NCBI GenBank assembly: GCA_034359265.1
Contig: CP136890.1
Span: 89,987,501 to 90,051,500, forward strand
DNA from: Canna indica
Lineage: Eukaryota > Streptophyta > Magnoliopsida > Zingiberales > Cannaceae
Reading direction: 5' to 3'
DNA: 64,000 nt
In this document: in pieces, positions 10,452 to 27,900 of the stretch
How the letters are laid out: every line of letters begins with the position of its first letter
Position numbering within the stretch: position 1 is the first letter of the stretch
Notes under the pieces: model-generated
Told to the model about the DNA's origin: nothing
What the model saw: the letters and a program-made list of their open reading frames with translations, nothing else
The model's database searches: none
Position numbers and translations under genes: made by a program

Positions 10452-11206
10452 GGACATGGAATGTCACAAGATTTACTTGCACAAATATGACAAACTCCTA
10501 ATAGAGGAAAATAAAGTATATGTAAGACTGTATAAAATTTCAGTTATGTGGATATATAGCATGGTCGCCTTGCAAGTGACTTTAATTTCTGCTTGCAATG
10601 ATCTTAGAATGCCACCACATGATATTATGATGAAAACAATCGTTAATGCCATCAGATCCTCGAGCAAAGAGAGATCACTTTGATAGGCCAACTTGTGCTA
10701 ACCACTGACACAAATGTGAATATGTGATTGAGATCCGAAAATGATATTTAATTACATTCTGTCGTTAATTTTTTTGTTTCGACAGAGGTTTGCAGTAATT
10801 GGGTCAGCCTCACATCACTGGTGTCCATATCACCGCAACAAAAGCTTCCTATTTTTTAGGTGTGTCGTTCTCGCTAGTCCAGAATTTGATGCGCCAATAA
10901 TGACCCCCCTATGTAATTATATTCTTTGTCACTTTTCCTTCTATTCGCAAATTTCATCATTCAATATCAATGGGTGTGTGCCATCGATGATAACTTCAAT
11001 TCAGCAACATTGCATAAAAGGGTTTATTCTATGCTAGGTGCGAGCATACTGGACTCGCACCGTATTATGTGTATTTTTTTTTTATCTGAAAAGTTTGACA
11101 GAAAAAAAACACGTGTGGAATACAATTAACACATCTGTCAGCTGTCATAGAATAGAACGCATAAAAGACATTAGATGTTTGCTTGAAATAAGCATACAAT
11201 TAATAA

Positions 11207-11778
11207 TGCAAAGCGCATGTATCAAAAAAATTGAGAAATAACACACCTGTCACCTGTCAACTTATTGTTCAGCAATAGTGGAAAACAATGGACTAAATGA
11301 CTTGGTATTAAAAGCCAATTAAATTTGAAAGCTGACGGATCGTGAAACCTGCAGATAATAGGATCACTTTCTCGTCTCTGGGGCAGGCTGGCCATTGAAA
11401 CTTGACAAACTTGGGGAAGATATATTATTCTCGTACTGGTAGTTGGGTTCATGTCTATCAGCGAGCAGTTGACTAGTTGGCCCCCATCAAAAAATTGCCA
11501 TTAGCTAATTAGCTAATTGTCTATTTTCACATCCTTTTCTCCATTTATGCACCTACCAGAAAGTTATTGCCATTCTTTTCGCAAGTCACAAACCTCTACA
11601 GGGTTTTTAATCAGCAAAGGCTAGAAAAAGGCAACAATATTTCCTCAGGAAATTCAAAAATTTGAATAGCAGGACTTTAGACAAGAACGTAAAGTTGGAC
11701 TGCATCATATAGCTGCTTTATAAGGTCAATACACCTTCGTACAAAACATTCTTTATCAGTTATAAAAGAGCACGTTGC
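11207..11778. other. 3' flank of the MSI-type gene
   Basis: This stretch lies between the end of the tandem array and the MSI stop codon. It probably contains the minus-strand 3' untranslated region. No exon or mobile element with clear ends is visible. Confidence 0.5.
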
Positions 11779-16373
<4,595 letters not shown>

Positions 16374-16984
16374 CTCCGCTCCTGCTAAACCCTTGGTAAT
16401 GGCGGGCGAGGTGGGTGGTGGTGGTGTGGGAAGACTACCTTTTATTATCGAGTTAGGATCTCCTCCAATGGTTTGCGCGGGAAATGGTGGGGTTCATCTC
16501 CATTTATCACATCTGGGCCGCTCTAATCTTCGCATCTAGAACGTCCATTTCTTGATGCCGGGGCTATCTGCAATAGTACGGGCATTTGACGGTTGATATA
16601 TGAGGTAGGGTAAACGAATGGTTGGATATGCTTGGTCGCGTCGCGTTCGGATGCGCCCTGGTCAATTGGGCCAGGAAGAGTCAAATCCACACCAAATCAT
16701 GGATTGTTCACAGTGATCGAGGTCGTTGTTGGGCCGTGCGCATCAAAATAAAATTAAAATATTATAAAATTAATATTTTATTTGATGTATATTAAATTTA
16801 GAAATATCTCATGCGAAACTCACTCATTTATTATCTTGTCGCATATAGAAAAGTAAATTTATGAGATATCGATGGACTCCTCTTATACTCTTCAAACTAT
16901 AATCAAATTCTCATTGGACTATGAACCAATGCAATTGTTATCGTGGATGTCTTTGTCTCTACACTTAACCGATAATTAATCATG
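16374..16984. other. Upstream region of the MSI-type gene
   Basis: The first 300 bases beyond the minus-strand ATG are GC-rich and are the likely 5' leader and promoter. AT-rich DNA follows from about 16740. I see no separate gene. Confidence 0.5.
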
Positions 16985-17298
16985 TCAATCGCATTGACAA
17001 TGATAAAGATAATCTTTAAATAATTTAAATAATCATTTTCGCTAATTTTTTGGATGAGTTAGATCTACTATTTTTTTAATATGATATCAAAGTCAAATTT
17101 TGTGATTGATATTGTATCACCTGCAGATGTCCAGTCTTGCAAAACTCCACACTTCAGATATCCGATCATAATGTGTGAGGGGATGTGTTAAAGTCTCATT
17201 GGTTAAAAATATAATAAAATTAATCTTTAAATAAATTGTACAATTCTCTTATTATGAACTAATTTTTAGGATGAGTTAGATCTACTAATTTCTTAACA
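16985..17298 (+). mobile_element. TRIM retrotransposon, diverged copy in the opposite orientation
   Basis: The right LTR is 17186-17298 (113 bp), from TGTTAAAGTC to TTTCTTAACA. The left LTR ends at 17081 and its start near 16985 is approximate. A diverged primer-binding site, TGATATCAAAGTC (17082-17094), abuts the left LTR at the position of TGGTATCAGAGCC in the array copies. The internal region keeps the GATGTCCAG, CTCCACACTTCAGAT and GTGTGAGGGG blocks also seen, reverse-complemented, in the array copies. It is more diverged and so probably older. Confidence 0.7.
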
Positions 17299-19265
17299 AG
17301 TAATACAAGTGATAATTTACTAGAGTAGTCATCAATGTTAGGACAAGAAATTAGGAGTAATCTTATTTTAATTTGAATAACATCATTCTTTAGTTAAAGG
17401 ATAATGCAATAAGTTTAGAAAAATTTGTGGGTAGGATTTTATTTTTTTTGACAAGTTTATCAAGATCATAAAATTTTTAAGGTATTTATCTAAATGATAA
17501 TTATTTTTAGAAGCCTTGAAATGCATCCAAAAGTATCAAAATTTTCGGGGATCAATTCTCAGTTCGTTTTAAAAAAAAAAATGAACCAATTCTTTATGAA
17601 ATTTATATATTCTTTTTGGTTGAATAAAAAAAATAAAGAGTTTTTTAGTTGAATTAAAAAAAAAATTATAATTTTTTTTATTCAACCAAAAAATTTTGGG
17701 CCCAAAAAAATATTAACTTGGTTGTTTTTATCAAACAAGTTTTTTTAAACCATATTGAAGAATGAACTATGAGATTTTTGTGTTGATATTTTGTGGGTGG
17801 GGGGCAAAAAGTCTATTCGGTTAAAAAAAAATTGTTCAATTTAAAAAACTCTATTTTTTTAATTCAACAAAAAAATCGGGTTTAATGAAAATAAATTGTT
17901 GAAACGGATTGAGAAATTAAACATAAGAGTTTTAAATTATTTGATGTTTTGTAGAGGTATTTTGACTTTGTGAAAAATGATTATGATTTCGATAAATACC
18001 CCAAAAAATTATGATTTTAACAAATTTAACAAAAGTTGTATGCTTTCCGCAAAATTACTGGTAAGACTAATTAGTGGCAATGACTTTGATGATTAAAATA
18101 TTCATTTGCCTTTTGACAACCAGATCTAATGAAACTATCATTATTATTCATATCTAATAGTTTGTTCGGATATAGAGATGAAGGATAGTGAAAATAAGAG
18201 ATTTATTTCTTGTTCTTTCTTATCAAAGAAAGTCTGTTTCACACGTGATGAAAAATTCATATAAAGAAGATTCTATTGAGATTCAAATTTCAGATCTTTG
18301 GACAACTTATAAGATATTGTCATCAATTGTTGGAGATTTATTTTTTTAATTTGCTCGATAAATTTTTTATTAATGGTGTGGAGGAGAATGAACAAGAAGC
18401 AATCTGTCAATTTTATTATATTGTTGTGTTTGGTAGTTGATATTTTATATATCTAGAACATTGAAAATATTAGTTTAAATTATTTGCGCCCATAAATTTA
18501 TCATGTTTGGTTGGATCACAACACTAAAAATTCGAATTGTTGGAATGATAATTCTCAAAAAAAAATTCTAATAAAAATACTCTTTATCAAACGTAGCCTT
18601 ATTCTTATCTACGTGAAGGGGTGTCTATATGAATTACTATTATCTCCATCCGCTTTTACTTATATCCTCTACACCTTCTCCACATCAATCCTCCCCGTCA
18701 CCTTTACCAATTGCTCTCTCTTATATTGTAGTCATCTCCATCTTTTTGTTAACCCCATGACACTCTCTAGTTCATTCTATACTCCGCTTCGAATATCTCA
18801 TATATAATTTTTATGATACTGTGATTACAATTATTTAAATTTATTTATAGGGTATTTCAATAAAAGGCACATATTATTGATAATGCCGTAACATGATATT
18901 ATTAGTAGTAATTCTCAAATGTTAATGTTGCAATATATGTGAATGGAAATCTAGATTATCTAATAATTTAGTTGGCAATGCACCGAATGTAACATAAGAA
19001 GATTCAAATAGTAAATTATCTTAAAGGTATGAACTATTCGAATATTACATTTTGAATGTCAAGCAATTGATTTTTTTACCCAATTAAATAAAGAGTCATG
19101 TTTTTTTATTTGTGTATAATAGTTGTAATCATTAACAAAAGCAAGAGTTAATTGATAAACAATTTGTATTTTGAGTTCTCAACAATTTAATTTCAACTAT
19201 CAAATTTAACTTACATAATCCTATTTAATAGGATGATATATAGTTTTTAAAGGGGAGAAGTGCTA
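17299..19265. other. AT-rich intergenic DNA
   Basis: I see no gene, clear terminal repeat or tandem array in this stretch. Runs of A and T up to about 10 bases are frequent. A 98-codon open frame at 18511-18807 has no recognisable motif. Confidence 0.5.
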
Positions 19266-19596
19266 TCGAAGTCTTATAAATTTTAATTTTTTTAGATTTT
19301 AATTATATAAATTTTATTTAGGTATTTTTAGTCTTATATATTTGCTCCGTAACACATATTTGATCTTATTCGTGACGATCGGTTAACTTTGTCAACACAG
19401 ACATAACGCCGTTTTTTTTTCATGGACAAAAAATACCTAACAGACTGTCACGGGTATGATCAAATATGTGCTACAGAGCAAACATATATGACTGAAAATT
19501 TCAACATATTGAAATTTATAGGATCAAATCTTTTAATGTGTATGAACGACGTTATATCTATGTGGATGAAAAATTAACTGACCGTCACATATAGGA
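19266..19596. mobile_element. Foldback MITE-like element
   Basis: The block around 19310-19375 (tatatttgctccgtaacaca, then tatttgatcttattcgtgac) is the imperfect inverse of about 19448-19510 (gtcacgggtatgatcaaata, then tgtgctacagagcaaacata). Together they form a hairpin of roughly 100-base arms. A further partial copy of one arm follows to 19596. Element ends and target duplication are not clear. Confidence 0.55.
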
Positions 19597-21136
19597 TCAA
19601 ATATATATATATATAAACAAGAAATCGCTCCTTCCCGCCTAAACTCACCAACTCCCTCAAATTTTTACCTTTACCTTTATCTCAATTATCTTTTTATTTT
19701 TATCTCTCTCTTCAAACTTTTTTCACTTTCCTCGTCTAAATTTTTTCTCCCAATTTTTTATCCAACTTAAATTCGTAATAAAGTTTTTTTACCCAACTTA
19801 TTTTCTCTATATGCACTTATTTTGATATTTTTTAATTTTGTATTTATTAGTTTTTGAATAATAATTGTAAATATTTTTTATTTATTAAAATTTTTATATT
19901 AGTTTTTGAGTTTTGAAATATTAGTTTTTGAGTTTGTTATTAGAAAATAGTATTCCAAAACTAAAAAAGTTTATGCAGTTTAGAATAATTTAAATATCTT
20001 ATTTTTTTATTTTTTCAACTTATTATCTTATATTTGATTTTTATTCATAAAAATCTTATTTATTTTTATATTTTTAAAAATTAAAATTTATATAAATTAA
20101 TTTTTTAATATATATAATTATTTTTCATATTACTTTTATATTTATGAAATATCATTTTTTTAGTTTAAAAAAAACTTAAATAATTTTAAATTTCTTATAT
20201 ATATATATAAGCAGCATATCAGCTTAAACTCACTCCCCTCAATTTTTTGCCATTTTTTCTACTTAATTTTTTTTCTCCCAAAATTTTCTCCCACTTAAAT
20301 TTGGAATAAAAGTTTTTGTCCCACTTATTTTCTCTATATACACATATTTTGATATTTTTAATTTGTATTTATTATTTTTTGAATAATAATTATATAAAAA
20401 ATTATATATTGAAATTTTTTATATTAATTTTTGGGTTTTGAATTATCATTCTTTTGTGTTTGTTAATGAAAAATAGTATTTTAAAACTATTTTTTTTATG
20501 TAGTTTAGAATAATTTGAATATTTTATTTTTATTTTTATTATATTATATTTATATTATATTTAATTTTATCCATAAAAATATTTTTATTATTGATTTTTT
20601 TAATTTTTGATCATTGAAATCTATATAAATTAATTTTTTAATGTATATAATTATTTTTTATATTATATTTGTATTTATGAAATATTATTTTTTTTTTTTT
20701 TGAAAAAAAAAATTATTTCAAATTTCTTAATTCTAAATTAATTATCTATACTTATAAATTTTTAATGGATATATTTACTTTATATTTGTATTATATTTAA
20801 TGTTTATATTTAAAATTATTAATGGTTTCTTATTTTATTATATATATATATATATAGTTAAAACATATATATATATATATATATATAATGTTATTTATTT
20901 TGAAATTTTTTTGATTTTTTATATTTTTAAAATTATTTGTTTAAATTTTTATTCAAAATTTTTTACTTTAAGATTAATGCATTTTGAAATAAATTAATAT
21001 CATTATATAAAAATATTATTATCACTTTTAAATTTATATCTTATCGATATTTAATTTATTTTGTATGTTACACTAGATTATAAATTTTTTATTAAAATTA
21101 TAAGTTAATCGTGCAAAGCGCGGGTACTGCAGCTAA
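19597..21136 (+). mobile_element. Non-autonomous Helitron with a second 5' part in tandem
   Basis: The 3' end is convincing: a GC-rich hairpin (CGTGCAAAGCGCG, 21110-21122), then a short spacer and CTAA (21133-21136) followed by T. This is the plant Helitron arrangement (hairpin, CTRR, insertion before T). The probable 5' end is TC at 20193-20194, giving about 944 bp. A homologous 5' segment starts at 19597 and runs about 595 bp before it; both share TATATATATATAA followed by CTCACC/CTCACT and TTTTCTCCCAA blocks. There is no coding capacity. Confidence 0.65.
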
Positions 21137-21343
21137 TTTATACTATAAAGTAAATATATAAATTTTAAAATATAAAAATAAAATTTATTGGATCTCTTGC
21201 ACTTCTTATGAGTTTATAATGAACCCCGCTTCTCACTACTAATCGGTCCACGTCGGGCGAAAGTTGCAAGCATATATCGGCCCGTCTTACTAAGACGATC
21301 TCAGGTTACAATAGGTTGGTTCGAGTATTAATTTATTATGAAT

Positions 21344-21623
21344 AAATTATACGGATCTTCCCTGAGGTTTAGTGAAATTACACTAACCTCTCATCTATTT
21401 ATAATTTTATCTTATAATCCTCGTGAGTTTTGTAAAAGATTACACAAACTTTTCATATTACGAAATAAGATTACACAAATCTTCCATTAGTTTTGTAAAA
21501 TATTACACAAATATTCCTTATAAAAATTACTCAAAGATTATTCAGGGAATTTGATGGTAATATGGACAAATAAAAAATGATCAATATAATTTTACTAAAT
21601 CTGAGGGGAGCTCAATGTAATTT
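21344..21623. mobile_element. MITE upstream of the FREE1 gene
   Basis: The left end (aaattatacggatcttccct, then gaggtttagtgaaattacac) is the imperfect inverse of the right end (ataattttactaaatctgag, then gggagctcaatgtaattt). Internally, the words TTACACAAA and TTTTGTAAAA recur. It ends about 340 bases before the FREE1 start codon and may lie in its distal promoter. The target duplication is unclear. Confidence 0.6.
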
Positions 21624-21967
21624 AATCGTTTATTATTCTTATGCGGTCCCGTGCTGCGCGGGTTATATTTAATAAATGCGTAAACACACGACGGGCCAAC
21701 ATTTATACGGCTGCAATCCGCAGGTCACCTTACCTTATAATGCTCCTCGGGTGCACCGATTCTCCAGGGAAGCTACCTCTGCCCGTGGACGAAGCGTCCC
21801 CAAAACAAACGCCACATCTTAATTGACAGCACACTTTTCCTTCGCCCGCAATTCCGCATCGCTAGATTGTTCGTCCACCGCGATCGATCCAACCTCCTCT
21901 CCAAATCCCGTTCTCCGCTCCCGATCGCCTGCGATCTCTCGTTTCCAAGGAGAACCGGCCGGCGGCG

Positions 21968-24900
21968 ATGCAGCACGGTGGCGATTATAGCTCGTACTAC
22001 GCCCCCCAGTACGCCCCGCCTGCGCCCAACCCTAACCCCGCCGAATTCCCTCCGCCCAATCCGATCCAGCAGGCCTACGCATCGGCGCCGCCGTACTCTA
22101 CCGATTTCCCGGCCTACTCCGCCCCCTCCTACGCGCCCCCGTCTTCCCAGAATCCGGAGCCGGCTCCCGGTTTACCCCCTTCGGCGCCCCCTTCCTATGG
22201 CCAATCCCAATCCCAATCGCTGTCCCAATTTCCCTCCTTTCCGCCTTACAATCCCTCGACCTACCCGGCAGAGCCGTCCCCAGCGCCATATCCTCACCAG
22301 CAGCCCTCTTCTGTTCCGTATTTTCCCTACGATCCCAATCAGCAGTCCGCCGGGGCTTATGGCCCACCGGTGAACCCTAGCTCCGTGCCCAACCCTCGCC
22401 CCAATCAAAGCTCTTCCCTTTCCTCTCCTTACCCTTCTTTTAATGTTCCTTACCAGAGCTCTGCTGTCAGACCTGACCAGGAGGCACAATACTTCAATGA
22501 AAATTCTGGGAGATTCTCTTCGAGCATGGCTGATGGATATGGCCATGACCGATCAGGTTTTGGTCAGGGATCAAACGAGAAGAATACATATGGTGGGATG
22601 CGCTATGAAGATTTCGGTGCACTGGACGGTGGGTTTGGGGATGGTGTTTATCAGTACGATGGAGGAAGGTCGGAGCCATATGGTGCCCGGGGGACAGCAC
22701 CTACTAAGTCTCCAACTCTCTTTGATGATTATGGTAGGTCAATAAGCTTTCCTGCCGGTGGGAAGGATCAGGGAGGAAGCCTTGGGAAAATAGCGAAGGC
22801 AGTGCCAAAGGCAGACACTCAGCAGGATGTGAAGAGTGGTGTGCAGAAGTTCCGGGTGAAGCTGTTGCCTGAAGGTGGTGGTCAGAGCACCATGGATGTA
22901 CTATGCCAGGTTTGGACTCAACCCTTGACTTTTAGTCTTTAATAATAGATTGATTAACTTTATGGTGGTATTTATCTCTATGACAAGTTTTATTGGCTAT
23001 TTTTGTTATCCTAGTGCTCAAGGTTTCCATTCCAATATGGATAAATGGGTGCTACTATTACGTGATTAATGAACAAATTGTTTCCACAATTCCAACGTTG
23101 ATCTACTAGATCGCAATTGATACGGTTGGTGCCAAGTATTGCCCTTGGGCAAATGTGCTAGTTGTTTTCTATCTCTTGAGTCTGCAGTCTTGAAGTTGCC
23201 ATAATTGATAGTAGTCAGTTGACCATGTTTTCTAGGAAACACCATCTTAAGAATCAGGCACTATATCTGTGGTATAACTATAGAGTAACTGATTATTGAA
23301 CTTATCCAAGATGAGTTACTAGTAAATTCAAGAATTGATATATCCAATACGTGTTATGTTTGTTCTTCCCATCTACACTTTCTGTCATTTTCCCTAGTGT
23401 GATCAACAATCTTAGCATCAAGGCCAACTTGATGTTGATGGCAGTGAAGAATGTCGAAAGATGATCACCATCATGTCGATTGTCAATATTGGATGCTAGG
23501 ATGACCATGCAAAATTCTACTGTATAATTGACCTATGGTGACCCGTGACCATTTGAATTCTGAGCTTTTAGTAACCCCAAACTACTAGATTGTCTTCTTG
23601 AAATTCAATCCAACTGAATAATCCATCAAGTGTGATGACCATGGATTATGACAGAATTCTTTTATGAAGCTTACTAATTAGCTTCTCATCAAAAGATACA
23701 TGATTATTAATTTTGCCATTTTCCAATTTCTTATAGTCTGGTCATTGCCTTACTGAAGTGAGACAACTCTTAGAAGGTTGTGTCTTTGTGGCCAGACTCC
23801 AGAGCTTAATATAATGAATACGCAGATGGCCCTCATGTTAGACCACCACCAAGGTAATTGGTTAACTGTTGGCCATCTTTTGGACCTATTAATTTAAGAG
23901 TTTATGGGGCTCTGACAACACATTGTTGAAGCTGTTTGAACATCAATCCAACTGGTGCTACTGCAATTTAGTTATTAAAATGAGGATAATGCATTTTTTT
24001 CTTGTGATTGGAATCTTATTTTCCCCTTCTTTGCTGTTGATTATATTTAGGTCTCTATCTCTCTTACTTACTTCTCCTTACTCCTTGGTTTCAGATATGT
24101 TATTGGTTTTAATTCAATATTCTTTACATTAGATTTGAATCTCCTCAGAATCTCTCGTATGCCATTTTTACATTGGTTCGGGATTCACGTAATCACTGAA
24201 CTGGAAGGACTGATGGGCTAGGATGGAGAAACCTGGAACCAACCTATTTTCTTGAAATATATCATATTTTAGAATTACTCATAGCCCATCTGTCTAGCGT
24301 GGGAATCAGCTTACTTAGTAACAATATAACTGGTGCAGGCCATGAATTGACACTAATTAGTTTGTTCGTATTCTCCCGCTGTGTTAACTTGCTATTACAT
24401 GGAGTATATCTGAAGACTAATTCTGCTATGATTTTAGGGAAAATTTTGGTGACATAAATTGTTGAAAATTTCTCTAGTTTTGCTTATTATGTTGGAGCAG
24501 TTTGTTGACCTTAATAATGTTTCATGTATATTTGTGATATGCCACAGATTGGATTGGATGGAATTCGCATGCTTGACCCAAGCACTAGTAGAACATTGAG
24601 AATTTACCCCCTTGAGACTGTAACAAGATGTGAAGTAAGCTTTTTGAATTGCTGATTTTGTGTCGTCAAGTTCTTTGATTCAAATAATCACTAATTATTT
24701 CCTAATCTTTATGGAATTTTCTTTTGTTTCAATCTAGAAATTAGATTCATCTACATTCACCTTTTGGTCCAAGAGCTCCGTTGATGTAGAACCAAGGAGA
24801 ATAAGGCTGCAATCGAACAGCTATACTACTAATACCATACTTGACACTGTTACTGCTGCTACAGTGCAGGTAGACACTTAACCTACCTTTTTCTCTTGAT

Positions 24901-27900
24901 TTGGACTGTTAAAAGGTTCTTCAGGAAGGCCGCTGGCCTCTCTTGCTTGACTTAGTGTTTGGTAGTCTTATTTTAAAGACACCATTTTCTATATATACTT
25001 TGATGGCATGTTAATTCAGTTAAAGACCAAAACCATTAATCTTTTTTTGTAAATTGAGTTTGTTCAAAGTATCCTTATTTTTTAGTCTTCCGTTGATACT
25101 GCTGTATACTCTCGGGATGAATTAGGAGTAGCTGATCATCTATAAAGTTGATCATTAAAAGACTTGTATTCTTCATAAATTTATATTATATGTGTCAAAA
25201 GTCGCAGAATATCACAATCACCATAATCACTGAAGATAACCTTATTTCAAACGCATATAGATATATTAAGCTTACATATAATTTTTAACCATGGTACTAA
25301 ATTCATGTCACTCAAATTAGCTAATGTGAGCTGAAATTTTAGTTTAAGGAGATGGGCGGAAATGACAGTTTATTGAGAGGCAAAGGAACTGCTGATGCTA
25401 GCAAGGCCTTTGATCAATCAGCTGAAAGAAAAAAAGGTTTGGTGGATTGGATGAACTTGATAAAACCTGCCAATGAGGAGAAAGATCACTGGGTAAGTTC
25501 AAATGCTTTTCTCAGTAAATAAAGTTTTTTTACAATGGCCTTGTAGAATGCTGCAGACCTGTTTCTGGATCATCTGATACTGCTTCTATTGCACCTTATT
25601 GATCTGAAGCGGTATTGTTTGACTTGCATATAAAGGAAAAGCAGTTTGTTAATGTTGTTTCTGTTATGCATTTAATTCTGCTGGTTTATAACTTATGCAA
25701 TTAGACATTGTAATCTTTTGAGATATTGTTGTACTATGCTATTTAGGTCTCCCATAGTCCCATTAGCATTCTTATCCTGATTTTTCTGTAATTAAAATAT
25801 ATGTATCTGGCTATGCTCAGGTTCCAGATGAAGCTGTTAGCAAATGCATATCATGTGGGTCAGATTTTGGAGCTTTCAATCGCAGAGTAATGATTTCATT
25901 TGATTAATTGTCAATTTTGTTTGATATCACCACTTTCCATGTGGTAGCTTGACTATACCTTCATTTTCAGCACCATTGTAGGAATTGTGGTGATATTTTT
26001 TGTGACAAGTGCACCAAGGGTAGAATTGCTCTGACTGCAGATGAAAATGCTCAGCCAGTCCGAGTTTGTGATAGATGCATGGTATGTTGACTAGTTTGTC
26101 CATTATTAGTAGCATCAATGCAGAAATTGTTTATTGCATGTTAATTTGTAATTTTGACTTCGGAGAGAAATGCGGTGTTTGAGCTTTGTCAGTTTGGTAT
26201 GATGGAATCTATTGTTTATTATGAAAAGGTGGTCTTGATTAGGCATCTGCATAACTTAGTTGCTTCAGGTTAGGGTTTTGATTGTTGATATTCTGGGAAT
26301 AGAGTTTACAGAGTTGAAATCAATTTTGGACGCTTTATTTTGGCAATTCTATTTCTAAGAGTAGTCAACTATTGCCCAAGCTAACCTAAGATCTGATGCA
26401 CTGTTTCTGAAAGCGACTTCTTCAATTTTATATTTCATTTTCTGGAAATTAGTTTTTCTTGAAAGATTTTCTACTTCATTATCTGGATTGTAAAGTAGTA
26501 TATATTGTTGTATCCTTGCTAGATTCTTTTTGCAAAAGATCTGCAGAAGATGTGCAATTACAATTGGCAATATAGATTTACTTATAGTTTAAAGAGCAAA
26601 GAAAGTGTCTTTCAAGAAACTAGTGTATGAGTGAGGCACAGTTTATTTTACATCTTTCTTGAAATCTCATCTTGAGTATTTTGATAAGCAATCATTCTAT
26701 TTGCTTGCAGATGTTTGATGCGTATTTAAACTAGTTTATGCGATAAGTAATCATTCTATTTGCTTGCAGATGTTTGATGCGTATTTAAACTAGTTTATGC
26801 TAGAAATTTCTGTCTGGTTTTGTATCTTTGTTCTCTTGAGCTCATCGGCCATATACAAGTATATAGTTCGTCTGCGAACTTTACATTGACTGTTGGAGAA
26901 CTGTATACAAAATTCTGATACATCTTTTGCTCTGGAGAAGGGGTTTCAATTTGTGGTGTAGTCTATGCTCATTGCGGATAATCTTGTTTGACATGATTTG
27001 TGTGTGTATTTGAATACATTTATAGTTCTTTACTAATTACTATCACTTAAACTAATATCTTTTGTAGTTTGTTTATCATGTTGGGTTCCACCATATTTGC
27101 AAATTTACATGGTTATAAGAAATGCTTTTTATATAAAGCTAGAAAGTTGTATTGTTCTTTTTCTGTCTTATAAAACAAAAGGAACAATATCTGGGACATA
27201 CAGAAATGATCTACTAACTGAAGCTTACTATTCTTCATGGTTGTTAGCATTAAGGTTTTATAGTTTATGCCTTATTTAAGAAAACACCAACTCAGGATAT
27301 CTGGGGATTTCCTCTTGCTATGTTACACAGGCAGAAGTTTCTCGAAGGTTAAGCAATGCAAAAGAAGCTGCCAGCAGACCTGCTCTGCAAAGCCATGAAG
27401 ATCTTGCCCGGAAGCTTCAGGTGATTCTTTGAACATAATCATGACACTAGAGGTTTCATTATGAAACATCAATTTTAGATCAATGAATTGCAATAGCACT
27501 TTATTGGATAAGAAGCATCTTTCTGGACAAATGTTTTGCCTTGTGAATAACAGCAGTTATGTATATGTATTCACAATCTTAGCACATTTCTTATTGTTGT
27601 GGGTTATTGATCCAATTTGCCAACACTTGTTTTTTGTATTTACCTTCAATTTAAGAGGCAACCTAGCATGACAGCACATAATTACATTTTGGGTTGTGTT
27701 TTTGGAACAGGAGGAAATGGACAAAAATCGAAAATCAGGTATTATACTAATCTTGCCATACTTCTGCACCCTGTGATGCAGTCAAAAGTATAAATTCTGA
27801 CTATTTTGTGGTGATTAATCTTTCAAAGGGTCAAGGTCCAGCGATGGATCTGGGTCTGGTAAACGAATGAGGGAAGTTGCATGCCCCATCTGCACAGTCC

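Larger units (their letters stand above)
2838..11206. repeat. Three-copy tandem array of a ~1.7 kb unit
   Basis: Units run at about 2838-4538, 4539-9524 and 9525-11206. Without the hAT in unit 2 they are about 1.70, 1.72 and 1.68 kb. Each has the same order: GTGGATGTGG/GCGGATGCG words, a TRIM retrotransposon with a MITE in its first LTR, more GCGGATATG words, a (CT)n tract, and a 700-800 bp tail with the GTTTGCAGTAATTGGGT and TGATGCGCCAATAATGACC segments. Identity is high but not perfect, with scattered substitutions and small indels. The array arose by tandem duplication after the TRIM and MITE insertions and before the hAT insertion. No real gene is seen; short ORFs in the tails are interrupted differently in each unit. 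Confidence 0.85.

Noticed and set aside
18511..18807. 98-codon open frame
   Set aside because: It has no motif, no GC shift and no splice-site context. It is likely chance in AT-rich DNA.
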